Assembly: GCF_022965805.1 (NCBI RefSeq)
Contig: NC_133108.1
Coordinates: 43,470,051 to 43,534,050 of the forward strand
Source: Primulina eburnea
Lineage: Eukaryota > Streptophyta > Magnoliopsida > Lamiales > Gesneriaceae
Direction: 5' to 3'
Length of the DNA: 64,000 nucleotides
In this document: in pieces, positions 44,962-56,593 of the stretch
How positions within the stretch are numbered: the first letter of the stretch is position 1
Layout of the letters: each line of letters begins with the position of its first letter
Position numbers and translations under genes: made by a program
The notes under the pieces: generated by a model
Seen by the model: only the letters and a program-made list of their open reading frames with translations
The model's database searches: none
Told to the model about the DNA's origin: nothing

Positions 44962-45884
44962 TGTTGGACTTTGAGGCTTATTGGGCTTATCTTTGAATGA
45001 GAAATTGGATAAGCAAGCAAGGCCTAGTTCATGGCAAGTGGGAAATGTCCCACATAGAAAAATAGACAAAGCATTGGTGAGCTTATATTGAGTTGCACTT
45101 TGTAGAGGTGTAACAATGATTGGTCAAGAGGCTCTCTCTCGCGCGCACAAGCGCAGGGGGGTGCAAATCATGGGCCCGATTTGCAGTGGAAAAAGGCTTG
45201 ACTTGTGTGCAGGCGTACGTGCGCAACCTGGGCGCGTCGAATGTCGGACCGATCAAGGCAAAATTTCCCACCGAGGTTCACCTGGCTTTTGCTATTTTTA
45301 TTTTCGAAAATGGACCAAGACCTTTGGTATTTCAGATGACCCTTGGTGTTGTAACTGAAATGGCCTTTGGTGCTTAAGCTACTGACTTTTGGTGCTCCGA
45401 CTGCTGGCCTTTGGCCTTTCGGATGACCAACGGTTACAGCAGTAACTGTCCATATGAGTGCCTATTAATAGAGGCAGCCTCAAGTCTTTCAAAGAGATCC
45501 AACACACTCTCCTACATTCTGATATTTCGAATCTTTGCTTGCTCTGCTGTGTCTCGGCTGCTGCTCTTCCGCCGGCTGCCGCTCCTTTTCTCGCTTCTCT
45601 GCATCGTGATAAAGTTCAGGTACTTTTTCAGTTCGCCGTGGTGGTGCCTTGTGCTACGGTGCTACTGGTTTTCCGTTGTATCCTGGGAAACAGACGTCCA
45701 CGTTCATCCTCGCTGCACACACCGGAGGGGACGAATCTGTTTTAAGGACACTGTATTTCATACAGGTCTCGGTTTGCTTTATTTTTGCATTGTCCTACTG
45801 TTTTCTTTATTGCAATACAAGTTCTTTTTTTTACGTGTACCTTTCTGTTTGTGCGTATACATTTGTATACATTTTGGATTAACA
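44962..45884 (+). repeat. 5' LTR of the copia element
   Basis: Starts TGTTGGACTTTG, ends TGGATTAACA. It holds a CT-rich transcribed part; CAG|GTACTT near 45620 could be a donor spliced to TTTCAG just before gag. Reading frames inside the LTR are not genes. Confidence 0.95.
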
Positions 45885-45924
45885 ATCTTAAAACAGATTA
45901 CTTATTACGAGTTTTGTTTCAGAT

Positions 45925-46869
45925 ATGGATACTGAAACTAACGTGCAAGTTGTCCCTCCTCAAGTTGTTTCTCATGGTACCCCACGTGCTGCTGCGGTTG
46001 CCGTTCCGGCCAGCCACGGTGAAAAACCTGAGAAGTTCACTGGTGTGGACTTCAAAAGGTGGCAGCAGAAGATGCTGTTCTACTTGACTATGCTGAACTT
46101 GGCCAGATTCCTTACCGAGGATGCTCCTAAACTCAACGAGGGTGAGGGAGATGTTGAATCTGTTAGTGCGGTTGAGGCATGGAATCTTTCTGATTTCTTA
46201 TGCCGAAACTATGTACTAAATGGATTGGTCGATTCGCTCTACAACGTGTTTTGCGAAAAGAAAACAGCTAAAGAACTATGGGAATCCCTTGACAGAAAGT
46301 ATAAAACCGAGGATGCCGGGGCCAAGAAGTTTCTTGTTGGTCGCTTTCTGGACTTTAAAATGGTGGATTCAAAGCCGGTTATCAGCCAAGTTCAAGAACT
46401 CCAAGTGATTCTTCACGAGATTCACGGTGAGGGGATGACTTTGAGTGAATCATTCCAAGTGGCTGCTATTGTAGAGAAGCTACCACCAGCTTGGAAGGAT
46501 TTCAAGAACTACTTGAAGCACAAGCGAAAGGAGATGAATGTGGAAGAGCTCATTGTTCGACTTCGCATCGAGGAAGACAACAAGGGTTCGGAAAGGCAAT
46601 TATTTTCTCCTGTTGCCGCTAAGGCAAATGTTGTCGAGCATGGTCAAAGCTCGAAAAAGAGAACCTTCTCCTCCTCCAACAGAAAGTTGAACATGGGACC
46701 CAAAGGAGGCGTTTCAAAGAAGAAGTTCTCGGGAAAATGCTACAACTGTGATGGCATGGGTCACAAGGCATCGGAATGTAAGAAGCCAAGGAGAAACCGA
46801 GAGGCAAATGTGGTAGAGAACATTTCTCAGGAGGTTTCAAACATGAATCTCTGTGCTGTAATATCATAG
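45925..46869 (+). CDS. copia gag, 314 aa
   Basis: Capsid/nucleocapsid protein of the retrotransposon. The central part (about residues 30-220) is the UBN2-type gag region ([10 protein letters not shown]..., [11 protein letters not shown]). A CCHC zinc knuckle [14 protein letters not shown] sits near residue 271, followed by a basic stretch. The frame ends in a TAG (46867-46869). The protease continues in the same frame, so this stop either splits an original gag-pol polyprotein by mutation or is read through. Confidence 0.88.
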   Translation: MDTETNVQVVPPQVVSHGTPRAAAVAVPASHGEKPEKFTGVDFKRWQQKMLFYLTMLNLARFLTEDAPKLNEGEGDVESVSAVEAWNLSDFLCRNYVLNGLVDSLYNVFCEKKTAKELWESLDRKYKTEDAGAKKFLVGRFLDFKMVDSKPVISQVQELQVILHEIHGEGMTLSESFQVAAIVEKLPPAWKDFKNYLKHKRKEMNVEELIVRLRIEEDNKGSERQLFSPVAAKANVVEHGQSSKKRTFSSSNRKLNMGPKGGVSKKKFSGKCYNCDGMGHKASECKKPRRNREANVVENISQEVSNMNLCAVIS

Positions 46870-49800
46870 GTTAATCTGGTGGGTTCGAATCCAAAAGAGT
46901 GGTGGATCGACACGGGTGCCACTCGCCATGTTTGCTCGGATAAGGAGATGTTTGCAACTCTTGAGGAATCTGAGAATGGGGAAAAGATGTTCATGGGAAA
47001 TTCCGCCACTTCTGAAATCAAGGGTCAAGGAAAAGTTGTCCTAAAGATGACATCGGGAAAAGAACTGACGTTGAACAATGTGTTGTATGTGCCTGACATC
47101 CGCAAGAACTTGGTGTCCGGGTCGCTTCTTAACATGCATGGTTTCCGTATTGTCTTCGAGTCAGATAAGGTTGTTTTGTTTAAGAGTGGAATGTTTGTTG
47201 GCAAAAGTTATGTTTGTAATGGTTTGTTCAAACTAAATGTAATGGCTATTAAGCCCGTGATCAATAAAGTTAATACTTTTGCTTACTTGCTTGAGTCTTC
47301 TTGTTTATGGCATGGTAGACTTGGACACGTTAATTACGATACAATTCGTAGATTAATTAACATGAAAAGCATTCCTGCATTCCAAATTGATAAACAACAC
47401 AAATGTGAAATTTGTGTTGAGGCAAAACTAACGAGATCATCTTTTCGAACTATTGAAAGAAATAGTGAACCACTTGATATAATTCACAGTGATGTATGTG
47501 ATTTAAAAGGTGTACAAACTCGTGGTGGAAATAAATACTTCATTACTTTTGTTGACGATAGCACAAAATTTTGTTATGTGTATCTCCTCAAAAGTAAGGA
47601 TGAAGCTATTGATAAATTTGTCCAATATAAGAGTGAAGTTGAAAATCAACTTAGCAAGAAAATTAAGGTGCTAAGAAGTGATCGTGGAGGTGAATATGAA
47701 TCACCATTTGCTGAGTTTTGTGCTCAACATGGTATCAAACACGAAAGAACTGCACCTTATTCTCCTCAGCAAAATGGCATTGCAGAGAGAAAGAATCGCA
47801 CTTTGAAAGAAATGATGAATGCGTTGCTATTAAGTTCTGGTTTACCACAGAACATGTGGGGGGAAGCTGTTCTAACAGCAAATTACCTTTTAAATAAGGT
47901 GCCCGAAAGAAGCAAGATAAAAATCCATATGAGTTATGGAAAGGTAGAAGTCCTTCCTACCAATACTTGCGAGTGTGGGGGTGTCTTGCCAAGGTAGCAG
48001 TACCCACTCCAAAGAAAGTAAAGATAGGACCAAAAACTGTGGATTGCATTTTCATTGGATATGCTCAAAACAGTAGTGCGTATCGTTTTCTTGTCCATGA
48101 ATCTCAAATACCTGATATTCACAAGAATACGATAATGGAATCAAGAAATGCTTCGTTCTTTGAACACATGTTTCCATGTAAATCTAAGGAAGAACCAAGT
48201 TCATCCAAAAGATTGTATGAAACAATTGATGAAGAACAAGAGCTTGATCAAGACATTGAACCTAGACGTAGCAAGAGAGCTAGGACTGAGAAATCCTTTG
48301 GTCCGGATTTCATCACTTTCATGATGGAAAGTGAACCTCAAAGCTTCAAGGAAGCAATTAGTTCATCTGAGGGACCTCTATGGAAAGAGGCTATCAATTC
48401 TGAAATGGAATCAATTTTACAAAACCATACGTGAGAATTAGTAAATCTTCCTCCGGGAAGTAAACCACTAGGCTGTAAATGGGTTTTCAAAAGGAAAATG
48501 AAATCAGATGGAACCATAGATAAGTATAAAGCCAGATTGGTAATTAAAGGTTACCATCAACGTGAAGGGCTTGATTACTTTGACACATATTCTCCTGTAT
48601 CGAGAATAACCTCTATTCGTGTGATACTTGCGATTGCCGCATTGCGGAATCTTGAAGTACACCAAATGGACGTAAGGACTGCTTTTCTAAATGGGGATTT
48701 AGAAGAGGAAATTTACATGGAACAACCTGAGGGATTTTCTGCGGCTGGGCAAGAAAATAAGGTATGTAAACTGGTGAAGTCTCTGTATGGCTTAAAACAA
48801 GCACCAAAGCAATGACACGAAAAATTTGATAAAGCCATGATGGAAAGTGGATTTAAATTCAGTGAATGTGACAAATGTGTATACATAAATAACACTGAAT
48901 TTGGATATGTCATTTTATGTCTTTACGTAGATGACATACTTATCATTGGTAGTAATGATAAGATGATCAAATCCACTAAGAAGTTATTGAACTCAAGATT
49001 TGACATGAAAGATTTAGGCTTAGCCGATGTGATCCTTGGAATTAAAATACATAGAACATCAGAAGGGATAGTCCTAAGTCAATCACATTATGTTGACAAA
49101 ATACTTGAGAAATTCAATAATGATGACTCTGCATTGGCTAGAACCCCGATTGACACTAGTCAGCATCTATCAAAGAATCGAGGTGAGAGTATGTCTCAAT
49201 TAGAATACTCTCGAGTCATTGGAAGTCTGATGTACTTAATGAGTTGTACAAGACCAGACATAGCCTATGCAGTGAGCAAATTGAGTAGATTCACGAGTAA
49301 TCCAGGAGTTGAACACTGGAAAGCAATTATCAGATTGCTAAGATACTTAAGGTACACTCGTGATCATGGGCTGCACTATACCAGATATCCTGCTGTTATC
49401 GAAGGATACAGTGATGCAAATTGGATATCTGATATGAAAGACTCAAAATCTACAAGTGGATTTGTATTCACTTTAGGAGGTGCAAGCAATTGCGTGGAAA
49501 TCTTCTAAACAAACTGTAATAGCCAGATCCACGATGGAATCTGAGTTTATAGCTCTTGACAAGTGTGGTGAAGAGGCTGAATGGCTACGTCACTTTTTAG
49601 AAGATGTTCCAGGATGGGAAAAACCAGTGCCGGCTATATGCATACATTGTGATAGCCAATCTGCAATTAGAAGGGCACAAAATACAATGTATAATGGTAA
49701 GTCTAGGCATATACGTCGTAGACATAATACCATTAGACAACTACTCTCAACTGAAGTTATCTCTGTTGACTATGTAAAGTCAAAGGATAATATAGCGGAT

Positions 49801-49875
49801 CCGCTAACCAAAGGGTCAAACAGAGAGCTAGTTGCGAAAATGTCAAGGGGAATGGGGCTCAAGCCTATAGAATAA
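46870..49875 (+). pseudogene. copia pol (protease, integrase, RT, RNase H), disrupted
   Basis: Domains in order: protease WWIDTGATRHVCS (46902), GAG-pre-integrase with HGRLGHVNYDTI and CEICVEAKL zinc-binding His and Cys (47310-47430), integrase core with HSDVCD, RSDRGGEYE and NGIAERKNR (47485-47800), RT with DVRTAFLNGDLEEEIYM and YVDDILI (48490-49100), and RNase H with [10 protein letters not shown] and a TMESEFIAL segment (49400-49600). Lesions: a 1-bp frameshift near 47915-47925, TGA at 48432-48434 and 48813-48815 (both where the family has Trp), and a frameshift near 49480. Together with the TAG before it, pol is dead. Confidence 0.92.
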
Positions 49876-50401
49876 ATTGGTGTGAAGGAAAACCCAACCT
49901 ACGCTGACTGGAGATCCCAAGAACTAGGTTCAATGGGACAACCTAATCGCACTAATTTGGAGAATCACTGTGGGGGTTATCCCTAATCCATTCCTATCAT
50001 GAAACAGTGAATTTTGAGGATAAGCTTACGGCTTTTAATGATTCTGATGAGAAGCTATATAGAATCACCTATGTGAGAGAGAAGTGGGGCCGCTTCAAAA
50101 GAATTGCAAGGCTCAATTCTAGACCCTCTTGCAGAACCAGGCGTGTGTTCATGGCCAAAACGAACACAATCATGAGAACTGAATAGTATTAGGAAGAGTC
50201 TTGTGTGAAGTATATATTAACTCACACAAACGGCTGTACAGTTCAAAGACATCATGTCTACTGTCAACCAGTGAATTATTATGCTTTCACAAGGGGAGGT
50301 TCAAAGGGTAATACCTACCCTATCCTATGCAAGATTCAACTGTTGAACTTTATCACGGAAAATCGTTGAATATCTTTTTAATTTCCATTCATGTGGGGGA
50401 T
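49876..50401 (+). other. copia 3' untranslated internal region and polypurine tract
   Basis: Non-coding segment between pol and the 3' LTR. It ends in ATGTGGGGGAT (about 50391-50401), the plus-strand primer site. Confidence 0.75.
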
Positions 50402-51326
50402 TGTTGGACTTTGAGGCTTATTGGGCTTATCTTTGAATGGGAAATTGGATAAGCAAGCAAGGCCTAGTTCATGGCAAGTGGGAAATGTCCCACATAGGAA
50501 AATAGACATAACATTGGTGAGCTTATATTGAGTTGCACTTTGTAGAGGTGTAACAATGATTGGTCAAGAGGCTCTCTCTCGCGCGCACAGGCGCATGGGG
50601 GTGCAAATCATGGGCCCGATTTGCAGTGGAAAAAGGCTTGAATTGTGTGCAGGCGTACGTGCGCGACCTGGGCACGTCGAATGTCGGACTGATCAAGGCA
50701 AAATTTCCCACCGAGGTTCACCTGACTTTTGCTATTTTTATTTTCGAAAATGGACCAAGACCTTTGGTATTTCAGATGACCCTTGGTGTTGTAACTGAAA
50801 TGGTCTTTGGTGCTTAAGCTACTGACTTTTGGTAATCCGGCTGCTGGCCTTTGGCCTTTCGGATGACCAACGGTTACAGCAGTAACTGTCCATATGAGTG
50901 CCTATAATAGAGGCAGCCTCAAGTCTTTCAAAGAGATCCAACACACTCTCCTACATTCTGATATTTCGAAGCTTTGCTTGCTCTGCTGTGTCTCGGCTGC
51001 TGCTCTTCCGCCGGCTGCCGCTCCTTTTCTCGTTTCTCTGCATCGTGATAAAGTTCAGGTACTTTTTCAGTTCGTCGTGGTGGTGCCTTGTGCTACGGTG
51101 CTACTGGTTTTCCGTTGTATCCTGGGAAACAGACGTCCACGTTCATCCTCGCTGCACACACCGGAGGGGACGAATCTGTTTTAAGGACACTGTATTTCAT
51201 ACAGGCCTCGGTTTGTTTTATTTTTGCATTGTCCTACTGTTTTCTTTATTGCAATACAAGTTCTTTTTTTTTTTACTTGTACCTTTCTGTTTGTGCGTAT
51301 ACATTTGTATACATTTTGGATTAACA
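50402..51326 (+). repeat. 3' LTR of the copia element
   Basis: Same ends and length (925 bp) as the 5' LTR, with about 20 substitutions and two small indels by eye. Confidence 0.95.
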
Positions 51327-51673
51327 CTGATGATGATAAGAGACACAACCTCTAAAAAAATTGATTTTTCACTTTCACTTGAACAAATCAATTTTTTCGT
51401 GTTTCTTAACCTCAAATTCTGGTTCTACTCAATTTAATTCTTCAGGTTAATTCTAATTTTTTAAAGTGATTATGGAATCTTGGTAAATAAAGAAAAAAAA
51501 ATTGGACATTGATACTCTCAATATTTTTGTTTAATCCAAAATTATCTTTTACATTGTTCAGAATACACTATCAAACTATATATATAGCAAACACTCTCGA
51601 TGAAAATATTTTTGGTGTTTTATTAAAAGTTAGCGTTATAATGGCTTATTTAACAAAAACACTACGTAAAAAT

Positions 51674-51925
51674 TTAAGCGAGGATTATAAAAACACTATC
51701 GAGTGCATTGTCGTAATCTGGATAGATTATAGAAATGAGAGGATGCAGCTCTTTTACGTGATTCAGTTCCTTCCGCAGCAACTCGTTGTGGTACCTAGAA
51801 AACTCATTCAAACAGTTAACACAACCATCTTTGGAATCATAGGAAATTTGTTGTCTGACATGGACATTGTAAGAAACCCGGGGAAGCAACCAAATTGGGA
51901 AGTTTCCAGGGACTAAAATCGTCCT
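51674..51925 (-). pseudogene. GDSL esterase/lipase fragment
   Basis: Minus-strand remnant of a GDSL-type lipase. An LVPGNFPI segment (about 51890-51915) lies in a different frame from the downstream GCVNCLNEFSRYHNELLRKE and SIIYPDYDNA segments (51680-51830), so there is a frameshift between them. These are the conserved block III region and the stretch leading towards the catalytic Asp-His block in plant GDSL lipases. The N-terminal GDS nucleophile block and the C-terminal DxxH block are absent. Confidence 0.65.
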
Positions 51926-52420
51926 GTGAAAAACATTTGCATTTGAAAGCAGGCTGACTTATGTATATGCTACACGGCCAATCGGAGATATTTGCTTATG
52001 AGTAGATAAAATCATGTCACGCGATTTTTTGCGTACTTGAAGAGTTGATTCGATGTATTTAACGACTGTTGAAGCAAGCGATCGAACTACATCGGTGCTC
52101 ATTCCGGAACTGATCAGTGGGATATGAGTTTTCAACAAATCTTTTTCCATCATGAGGTATGAACTTTTTCACAAATCTTTTTAGCATACATTGTTGTTAA
52201 ATCTTGAACCTTGCGTACCAATGAAATCGATGACAAGATGGTCGTTGGAGATGCAGTCAGGAATTCCCAGACAATAGATGTGTTGTCTTTAATTTCTAGG
52301 CAGCTAGTCAGGCGTTGGGCACCTTTGTTGGTCACATAGCGCTCCAGCTATTGTAGGAGCATTTGCCTAGACGCCTGAAAAGTGACACCTAGTCGTCAAA
52401 GTTTCTGTTTCATGAAAAGG
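51926..52420 (-). pseudogene. Unidentified coding-like fragment
   Basis: Two adjoining minus-strand frames (52150-52335 and 51959-52153) with protein-like composition (TNKGAQRLTSCLEIKDNTS; SSGMSTDVVRSLASTVVKYI). They look like one gene split by a frameshift near 52150. I do not recognise the family. It may be the end of another degraded gene next to the GDSL remnant. Confidence 0.3.
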
Positions 52421-52676
52421 GTGTGATCTTTTTCGAGTTTTCTACAGCCATATCAATCCATTTGTGTCTTTTGATGATTTACATCACTTTCAACAAAGAG
52501 ACGCCCCCCATACAAACATCATTTAAAAAAAAAACTTTTTCAGATTCTCAAATTCATATTCATAATAACAACGGAATCATAAACAGCACACAAAAACTAG
52601 AATCCTGCTACTTCATATTGGCTGACAAGCACTTTTATTAGTACATGCATCATCATATATTTGATCACAATCACAT

Positions 52677-55549
52677 TCAGAATACTAAACATACATTAGA
52701 AATGCCACCACATTCTTCATTCCAAGAAATGTGCACTCCCAGCTTGCCATTTTCCGACCACTCGTATCCAACCTCGATTCCGTTCACGTACACTTTCTCG
52801 GGAGAAACATTCGAGTAGGCCAAGAAATCGCCACCGCCCTTGACTTCAATCTTAGCTATCACTCCATCATACAGCAGGCCTAGAATGGTCCCTCCGCTGT
52901 TAAACATGCTGGTCAGTCCTATAGGTGCAAACTTAGCGCCCTGACCAAGTTTCTTGATCGGCACGAAGCTGAATATCTCGAACGTCGAGGGCTGAAGGGT
53001 GATTGGAATTGCGTCAGAATCGCGGCTTTCTAAGAATAGTTTCTCTGCCTCGCAAAGATAGACTGCATATTCATCGGCTTTCGCCATTTCAGTAGTTTCG
53101 GCATTTTGATCCCATTCGATGTCTGTTACGCAGACTGAACCAGAAACTGGCTTGTAACATTGAGGGTATCCTTTGATCCTCTGTTCCTTGGGGTGCCATC
53201 CAGCACCTTGGCAGTTGAAAGCACCAATCACCCCTCCATACTGTCAAATTACACCAATCGAATATTTTAAAATTTCTAAACTTGTAATAAGAATGAGAAT
53301 TGTTGCAATAGGTAAATTAAAGTTCTCGATCACCTTGTTAAGGTTCCATATTTTGAGAACGGATTTGCTGTCAAAAAGAGGGTTCTTGAAGAGGCAGTCT
53401 CTTGTTGGTAGTGCAAAATGGATGCACTTAGGAATAGTGCCGTCGGGGAATACGAGTTTATTGAGCAGCTTGAAATTATGACCACCCAAAGAATCACTAA
53501 CATAAACAGGCCCGCCACAAATAGCCCTTGAGCCAGCATGAAATTTTGCACAAACATGGTCGGATTGAAACATGTCCCAGTCTGGTTGTATAAATTGACC
53601 CATCCACATGCTGTTGAAGGCACAGTGGATCATATGAACTCCTTGTAGCCAAAACACTCCATTAGGATCACCATTAGGATCTTCAAACCAAAAGTCATCC
53701 CCTATCAAAACACAGAGTATGTCGCACAGAAAATCAGTGTCTCTGATCAATTCTTTATTGGGTAATAGAAATTCTTTTGTTTTGTTTACCAACTCTTCCT
53801 ATTGATATCTGTTCGGTCCCGAGGAAAAAGAAGTCGTTGCAATGCTGCATGCTGGAAATGAGTCCAGTCCCATTGAAGTTCTTTGCGAGTGATTTTGACA
53901 GTCCCTTGTAATAAGCCTTGGCAATCTCAACTCTTCCTCCGTATTCTTCAGATACATATTCTAGACACTATTTCAAAAAAGTGTGTTAGTTTAACAGTTG
54001 ACGTGCCTAAAAATACATGTACGTACAAGTACGAGTGATAATTTTAGCAATACTACAATTTGCTTACATGTATGACATCCACTTTCACTCCTGTGATTCC
54101 AACTTTTGAAAGGTAAGAATGCATGGAATCATAGAAATCATAGGCTTGATTAGGATGCACAAGCCCAAGAGAGCCCTCGATAATTTTCACCACTGCGAGG
54201 TCAGACATGGTTCCATCGAGCCCTGGAGACAGTTTACAAGACGCGACCTTGGAGTTCAGATGAGTTGCCCCTGGCCTCACCCCACCCCAGGCGCCGCACA
54301 GTGCATGCCAAACATATATATCATCCAATCCTTTGAATTTTGTTCTCAAATCTCTAGTAAATGCTTTCATTCCGATATTTTCAGACTTGCAGGAGCAACT
54401 TGAACTGTTTTTACTCAAATCCTTGCCTCCTTCATCTCCCCCTATAATCATTTTGTCCAATTCTTTCTTTAGTTTATCAATCTCAACTTCAAATTGAGAT
54501 AGATCAGTTACTCCTGATTGAGCGGCTTTCTTCTGGGATTTTTCAACCACTTCTATCTCAATAGCCTTAGCGATCAGCTTCTTCGGTTTCATAGGATCAA
54601 ATGAAGTACCATTAAGCCCCAAGAGTGAACCACCCTTATACCTCCTGAATTTTTCACATTCATCAAGCCTGTGAAGCCTGGCAGTCATTTGAGTTCCCAA
54701 AAGCACGAAACTTTTCGCGTCCTCATGCACATCGTCTGTATCATCATTGATGCTTTGCCAGCCATCATCAATAATCAAGAACCTCGGGGTTAGCCCACCC
54801 TCTGCGAATTCGTTGACTCCGTACCAAACTCCAGCAGGCTCCACTGTCAAGTAAAATGCATCCCAGGTACACCAACCAAATTTATTCACAAGGGGTGGTG
54901 GTGATTTCTCTTCAATAAGCTTGAACGTGTTAAGGTGAACTCTAATGACAGTGTAGGCCTCTTTCATTAAATTGTAAGGGTTTTCAGACACGTGAATATA
55001 GGCGATCGCATGGAAAGACAACGACTTCGCAGTAGTGGAACCACTCTCCGCACAGATCATCACATGGCCATCAGTTCCAGGAAAAAAGGCCGACCTGAAT
55101 TTCCCTTCAATTATTGGAATCACAACGGCGTAAGATTTTATTTCCGGGACGTCTAGCATGATCCATTGTGTTTCCATTTGTACGTCGGAACCCGATTTTC
55201 CAACCCACTGAGTGGACCACCAAGTCTTGAACCTGAAAATGCTAACGAAGTCCCTGTCTGTGAATCTCCCAAAGGAATTCATCACACGATCCGTGGGTTC
55301 ATCGAGACTGAATCCCAGGAATCCACCCTTGTGATAAAAGGATTCGGCCCGGTGGATGAGTTTAAGGGGAGCATCCGAGGATCGGCACACTGAAGGGAAA
55401 GACTTGAAAGTAACATTGCCTGGAACCTGAGTGAGTAATGGAACATTTCTGACCGATAGCTTCCCATCATGGAGTTCAAAGTAGTTGTCTTGTTTGTTGG
55501 AATTAAGGACTTCGCAATTCGAGTTGGCTGTATCATTTGGCGGCGCCAT
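52677..55549 (-). CDS. STS: Stachyose synthase, 863 aa, four exons
   Basis: Transfers galactose from galactinol to raffinose to make stachyose, a transport and storage sugar; glycoside hydrolase family 36 type. Exons: 54068-55549, 53790-53967, 53334-53701, 52677-53240 (1482, 178, 368, 564 bp; total 2592, one frame). Motifs: KFGWCTWDAFYLTV, FLIIDDGWQSI, WHALCGAWGGVRPG, GVKVDVIH with the likely nucleophile Asp, SMQHCNDFFFLGT and a C-terminal VHISWNEECGG. Residues about 300-380 form a Lys/Glu-rich insert that sets stachyose synthases apart from raffinose synthases; this is why I prefer STS. Family length (~860 aa) fits. A TATATATA box lies about 180 bp upstream (near 55730). Intact. Confidence 0.9.
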
Positions 55550-55726
55550 TGAAGCAAAAGTGAGCAGAGGAGGAACAAAGATAATGAATTGGACAAGAAA
55601 ATTACAGAGAAATTATGAAGCGTAGAGTTGAAGTAGAAAAAACTTATACATGAACGATGGCTTCAGAGCTAAGCAATTAAGAGGAATGGCTGCTTGACAA
55701 GTTGCACCTGGGGAATACGAGGTTGA

Positions 55727-55735
55727 GTCGTATAT
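55727..55735 (-). promoter_or_regulatory. Probable TATA box of the stachyose synthase gene
   Basis: CTATATATACG on the minus strand about 180 bp upstream of the start codon, inside otherwise ordinary promoter sequence. Confidence 0.5.
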
Positions 55736-55984
55736 ATAGAGGGAGGGGATAATAATAGTCAAAAGAGTAAAATAAAAGAAAATGTAGAATCGAGTGGCAG
55801 TCCTTATCAAAAGGTACAGTCACTGACAAATCAAACAATCAGATTTTCGATATATTTGTTTACAGCGAAAGGTGAGAACTGAGAAATAAACGATAATTTA
55901 GAAGATAACAGAATCAAACAAAACGCCGCAAACATGAGAGGCTTTGGTGATTGGTGTGGAGTGTGTTGAAGCTTGGGCATAAGT

Positions 55985-56588
55985 TGTTATACAAAATGTA
56001 TGGAATAAACAGAAAGGTATACTAAAACCAACGAACTAGTAGTATGAACAAGAACAAAACAGTAGCACAATGCTTAAAATAAATCAAACCGAGGTCTGTA
56101 TGAAAATACAGTGTCCTTAAAACAGATTCGTCCCCTGCGAGATGTGCTTCGAGGATAAACTTGGACGTCTGTTTCCCAGGATACAACGGAACAACCAGCA
56201 GCGACTTAGCACGAGACACTACTACGACGAACTGAAAGCGTACCTTTACTTTATCACCGAGATTTAACGGAGGCCAAAAGAAAAGCTAACAATATGAAAT
56301 GCAAGAGAATACTTGAGAGAAAAGATTTTCATGCACTTTGAAATGGAGAAATGAGCACACTATTTATAAGCCCCCAAAAAACATACCAAGAGTCATGCAA
56401 GATTAATTAACTCAATTAATCTTCCCTTTAACTCAAGAATATGAAGAGCCACAAGTTTTCAAGTAACTCAAGAATGTGGAAAGTCAAAAGACACTCCACA
56501 ATAATGAGTCACAACCAACTCAAGAATGTGGAGAACCAAAAGACACTCCCACATTCAAGACATGTAATTTTTATTCAAATTTCCAACA
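55985..56588 (-). mobile_element. Solo LTR, copia-type, 604 bp
   Basis: Plus-strand ends TGTTATAC...TTCCAACA are flanked by a perfect 5-bp duplication TAAGT (55980-55984 and 56589-56593). Read on the minus strand, its 3' half resembles the LTR of the 45-51 kb copia element (CCTGGGAAACAGACGTCC, GGGGACGAATCTGTTTTAAG, GACACTGTATTTTCATACAG and a TACATTTTGTATAACA end), while the 5' half differs. No internal domain remains, so it arose by LTR-LTR recombination. It lies about 440 bp upstream of the stachyose synthase start, in the same orientation as that gene. Confidence 0.9.
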
Positions 56589-56593
56589 TAAGT

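Larger units (their letters stand above)
44962..51326 (+). mobile_element. Ty1/copia LTR retrotransposon, full length but defective
   Basis: A 6365-bp element with 923- and 925-bp LTRs (TGTTGG...AACA), a 5-bp CTGAT target duplication and the domain order gag, protease, integrase, RT, RNase H that defines Ty1/copia. A purine tract GTGGGGGA lies directly before the 3' LTR. The LTRs differ at about 20 positions by eye, so insertion is fairly recent. The coding region has at least five lesions, so it cannot move on its own. No tRNA-Met primer-binding site follows the 5' LTR, which is unusual. Confidence 0.95.

Noticed and set aside
45411..45935. 174-codon ORF in the copia 5' LTR, repeated at 50898-51437
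   Set aside because: Present in both LTRs at the same place and made of CT-rich untranslated LTR sequence.
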